A stretch of DNA of 8,072 nt, taken from positions 1-8,072 of the forward strand of contig JANNHP010000184.1 of NCBI GenBank assembly GCA_031404455.1. The letters run 5' to 3'. The notes below the pieces were generated by a model. It worked only from the letters and a program-made list of their open reading frames with translations, was not told the origin of the DNA and ran no database searches. The DNA comes from JANNHP01 sp031404455. GTDB lineage: Bacteria > Planctomycetota > JAJSAM01 > JAJVHW01. This document shows positions 6,518 through 8,072 of this stretch, piece by piece. Every line of letters begins with the position of its first letter. Positions within the stretch are counted from its first letter, which is position 1. Both the position numbers and the translations under genes were made by a program.

Positions 6518-7282
6518 ATGTCCGGTTCGCTGATGCAACTCCTCTCGGCCGCCGGCCTCGCCGGCGCGGCGGGTCACCGCGCCTTCCTCCCGCCGCTCAT
6601 CCTCGGCGTGGCGCACCGATGGTCGGCGTCGGCCGCCGCCGCGGGCGAGGCGACGATGTTCCACCTCTCGCCGAAGTTCGAGTGGCTCGCGGACCCGAAG
6701 GTCATCGCCATCCTCGCGGTGCTGACGATCGTGGAGTTCATCGCGGAACGCAATCCCGACGCGCCGGAGGTCGTGAACCTCGCGCTCAAGCTGCCGAAGG
6801 CTGTGAGCGGGTTCATCGTCGCAGCCGCGGGGGCGGGCCAGGTCGACGAGAACCTCGCGCTGCTCGTCACGTCGGGCGTCCTCGGCTCGGGACTCTCGCT
6901 CGGCGTCGACAAGCTCCGCGCCGACGTCAAGCACGCGGTGCAGGAACCGCTCTCCGACGCGACGCACGGCGTGTCGGACAAGGCGATGGGCACCGTCGAG
7001 ACGATCTGGTCGGGCCTGCTCACCGTGCTGGCGTGGGTCATCCCCGTCCTCGCGATCCTCGGCGTGGGCGTGCTCGTCGGCATCTGGTTCACGCGGCGCC
7101 GCATCGAGAACGCGAAGCGCACCGCGTGTCCGAAGTGCGGCCATCTCTGCCTGCCCGGCGCGCGCGTCTGCGCGGGGTGCAAGGCCGACCTCGTCGCAGC
7201 CTCGCCCTCCGCACCGGCGGCGGCGGCTCCGGCCGCCCCTGCGGCCGTCGCGGCGCCGCCGTTCGATCCGCCGACAGTCTGA
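6518..7282 (+). CDS. DUF4126 membrane protein with C-terminal zinc ribbon
   Basis: The 254-residue product opens with AAGLAGAAGHRAFLPPLILG (residues 11-30), like the (A)GxRAFLPLLxLG opening of DUF4126 proteins. A second hydrophobic helix with an acidic end follows (VIAILAVLTIVEFIAE, 62-77), then an LPKAVSGFIVAAAGAG segment (92-107), a glycine-rich helix (112-130) and a long C-terminal membrane helix (165-190, WSGLLTVLAWVIPVLAILGV onward). After a basic stop-transfer patch (FTRRRIENAKR) there is a cytoplasmic Cys4 ribbon, CPKC (C204, C207) and CAGC (C218, C221), then an Ala/Pro-rich tail to residue 254. DUF4126 has no settled function that I know of; the domain is small and membrane-embedded. 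The appended ribbon and Ala/Pro tail are additions to the usual short domain. It is the second gene of a pair with another zinc-ribbon membrane protein 10 bp upstream. Confidence 0.85.
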   Translation: MSGSLMQLLSAAGLAGAAGHRAFLPPLILGVAHRWSASAAAAGEATMFHLSPKFEWLADPKVIAILAVLTIVEFIAERNPDAPEVVNLALKLPKAVSGFIVAAAGAGQVDENLALLVTSGVLGSGLSLGVDKLRADVKHAVQEPLSDATHGVSDKAMGTVETIWSGLLTVLAWVIPVLAILGVGVLVGIWFTRRRIENAKRTACPKCGHLCLPGARVCAGCKADLVAASPSAPAAAAPAAPAAVAAPPFDPPTV

Positions 7283-7386
7283 TCACGCCCAGGCGTCGCG
7301 CGCCGGCTCGTCACGGCCCCAATCGATCCGCCGGCGGGACGTAGGTCACAGGCGGCGGAGCACGTGGTTCCCGATACTGGCCGTCA

Positions 7387-7392
7387 CGGAGG
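7387..7392 (+). promoter_or_regulatory. Shine-Dalgarno site fixing a GTG start
   Basis: CGGAGG at 7387-7392 sits 7 nt before GTG at 7400. No in-frame ATG lies near, and the conserved N-terminal beta strand begins within ten codons of this GTG, so the site decides the start. The 7283-7399 gap before it contains no clear terminator (a CCGCCGGCGG palindrome at 7328-7337 lacks a loop and a T-run) and no convincing promoter. Confidence 0.8.
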
Positions 7393-7399
7393 CCATACC

Positions 7400-8072
7400 G
7401 TGGAACTCGACACGCTGACCCGCTTCGAGATCGTGGCGCGAGAGGACTTCTCCGACGTCACCTACATGCTGGAAGTGCGCCACCCGCTGATGGCGCTCGC
7501 GGCGCGCCCCGGCCAGTTCGTGGTCGTGATGACGCGCGCCGAGGGCGAGCGCATCCCGCTCACGATCGCGGACTTCGACCGAGAGAAGGGCACGATCACG
7601 CTCGTCATCCAGGCCGTCGGCAAGACGACGCGGGAGATGCAGCAGACCTGCCGCGTGGGCACCGAACTCCACGCGCTCGTCGGCCCCATGGGCGTGCCGA
7701 GCCCGATCGGCAACGCGAAGAAGGTGATCTGCGTCGGCGGCGGACTCGGCGTGGCGCCGGTCTTCCCGCAGGCGCGGGCCTTCAAGGAGAAGGACGCCTA
7801 CGTGATCGGAGTCCTCGGGTTCCGCACGAAGGAGCTCGTGTTCTGGGAGGAGAAGTTCAGGAGCGTCTGCGACGAGCTCATCCTCTGCACCGACGACGGC
7901 TCGGTCGGCATCAAGGGCCTCGTCACCGACGGCATCCGGCTCGCGATCGGCAAGCATCCCGACGTCGGCGAGGTCGTCGCGATCGGGCCGCCGATCATGA
8001 TGAAGGCGAGTGCCGAGGCCACGCGCCCCTTCGGCGTGAAGACCATGGTCAGCCTCAATCCCATCATGGTGG
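7400..8072 (+). CDS. NfnA/SudB-type FAD/NAD-binding reductase subunit, N-terminal part (runs off right edge)
   Basis: Starting at GTG, 224 codons stay open to the window edge. The product matches the small-subunit family of NADH-dependent ferredoxin:NADP oxidoreductase (NfnA) and sulfide dehydrogenase (SudB), related to dihydroorotate dehydrogenase PyrK. Visible marks are the flavin-domain PGQFVVV (37-43), the FAD motif ERIPLTIAD (50-58) followed by DREKGTITLVIQAVGKTT, the VGPMGVPS turn (94-101), the NAD-binding CVGGGLGVAPVFP (111-123), TDDGSVGIKGLVTD later in the domain, and GPPIMMKA and SLNPIMV at the end. The 2Fe-2S cysteine cluster of the family (after DGTGMCGxCR) would begin immediately past the window edge. 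In known systems the partner large subunit (GltD-like NfnB/SudA) is encoded next door and should lie to the right. The subunit passes electrons between NAD(P)H, FAD and the iron-sulfur cluster in the cytoplasm. Which of Nfn or Sud activity applies cannot be told from this part. Confidence 0.92.
   Translation, partial: MELDTLTRFEIVAREDFSDVTYMLEVRHPLMALAARPGQFVVVMTRAEGERIPLTIADFDREKGTITLVIQAVGKTTREMQQTCRVGTELHALVGPMGVPSPIGNAKKVICVGGGLGVAPVFPQARAFKEKDAYVIGVLGFRTKELVFWEEKFRSVCDELILCTDDGSVGIKGLVTDGIRLAIGKHPDVGEVVAIGPPIMMKASAEATRPFGVKTMVSLNPIMV

Noticed and set aside
7263..7333. Direct repeat TCGATCCGCCG at 7263-7273 and 7323-7333
   Set aside because: It is only 11 bp, with one copy inside the DUF4126 coding sequence. 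There is no third copy, no dyad and no nearby mobile-element gene.
7328..7337. CCGCCGGCGG palindrome as a terminator of the DUF4126 gene
   Set aside because: It has no loop and no following T-run, and such short GC palindromes are expected at this base composition.
7346..8067. Minus-strand frames over the right-hand end
   Set aside because: They are shadows of the NfnA/SudB-like gene, whose plus-strand frame has the FAD and NAD motifs.

Overview
This is a GC-rich (roughly 70% by eye), gene-dense stretch of bacterial chromosome with seven protein-coding genes, two of them cut by the window edges. I see no RNA genes, CRISPR arrays, insertion sequences or integrase/phage genes. The gene content (a long exported beta-helix protein, a divergent YebC, a DUF4126 membrane protein, an NfnA/SudB-type flavoprotein) and the high GC fit a free-living environmental bacterium. 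A planctomycete-like or similarly GC-rich uncultured phylum is my guess, not something the sequence proves.

Layout, left to right. (1) Positions 1-719, minus strand: N-terminal two thirds of a GT-B-like glycosyltransferase, running off the left edge. (2) 740-2359, minus strand: an exported or membrane-anchored right-handed beta-helix protein, 20 bp upstream of the glycosyltransferase and probably cotranscribed with it. (3) 2502-3212, plus strand: a YebC/TACO1-family translation factor, divergent from (2) across a 142-bp gap. (4) 3220-5481, minus strand: a 753-residue fusion of CoA-disulfide reductase, a rhodanese domain, and a complete YgaP-like module (second rhodanese plus a two-helix DUF2892 membrane anchor). 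It converges on yebC with only 7 bp between stop codons. (5) 5495-5785, minus strand: a small ArsR-family repressor 13 bp upstream of (4), with a near-consensus promoter, a perfect inverted repeat over its start, and almost no 5' leader. (6) 5884-6507 and (7) 6518-7282, plus strand: a two-gene unit of multi-pass membrane proteins that each carry a Cys4 zinc ribbon, at the N-terminus of the first and the C-terminus of the second (which is DUF4126). (8) 7400-8072, plus strand: an NfnA/SudB-type FAD/NAD-binding reductase subunit starting at GTG and running off the right edge.

The most coherent system is the arsR-like / CoADR-Rhd-YgaP operon. It looks like a redox-regulated sulfane-sulfur (persulfide/polysulfide) detoxification or reduction unit in which one polypeptide combines persulfide transfer, NAD(P)H-dependent reduction and membrane attachment. 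E. coli keeps an ArsR-type sulfide-responsive regulator (YgaV) next to a separate YgaP; here the YgaP part is fused to the reductase. The NfnA/SudB-like gene further right belongs to a family that also includes sulfide dehydrogenase/polysulfide reductase subunits, but a link to the operon is speculative. No gene-free stretch exceeds 300 bp; the longest gaps are 2360-2501, 5786-5883 and 7283-7399.
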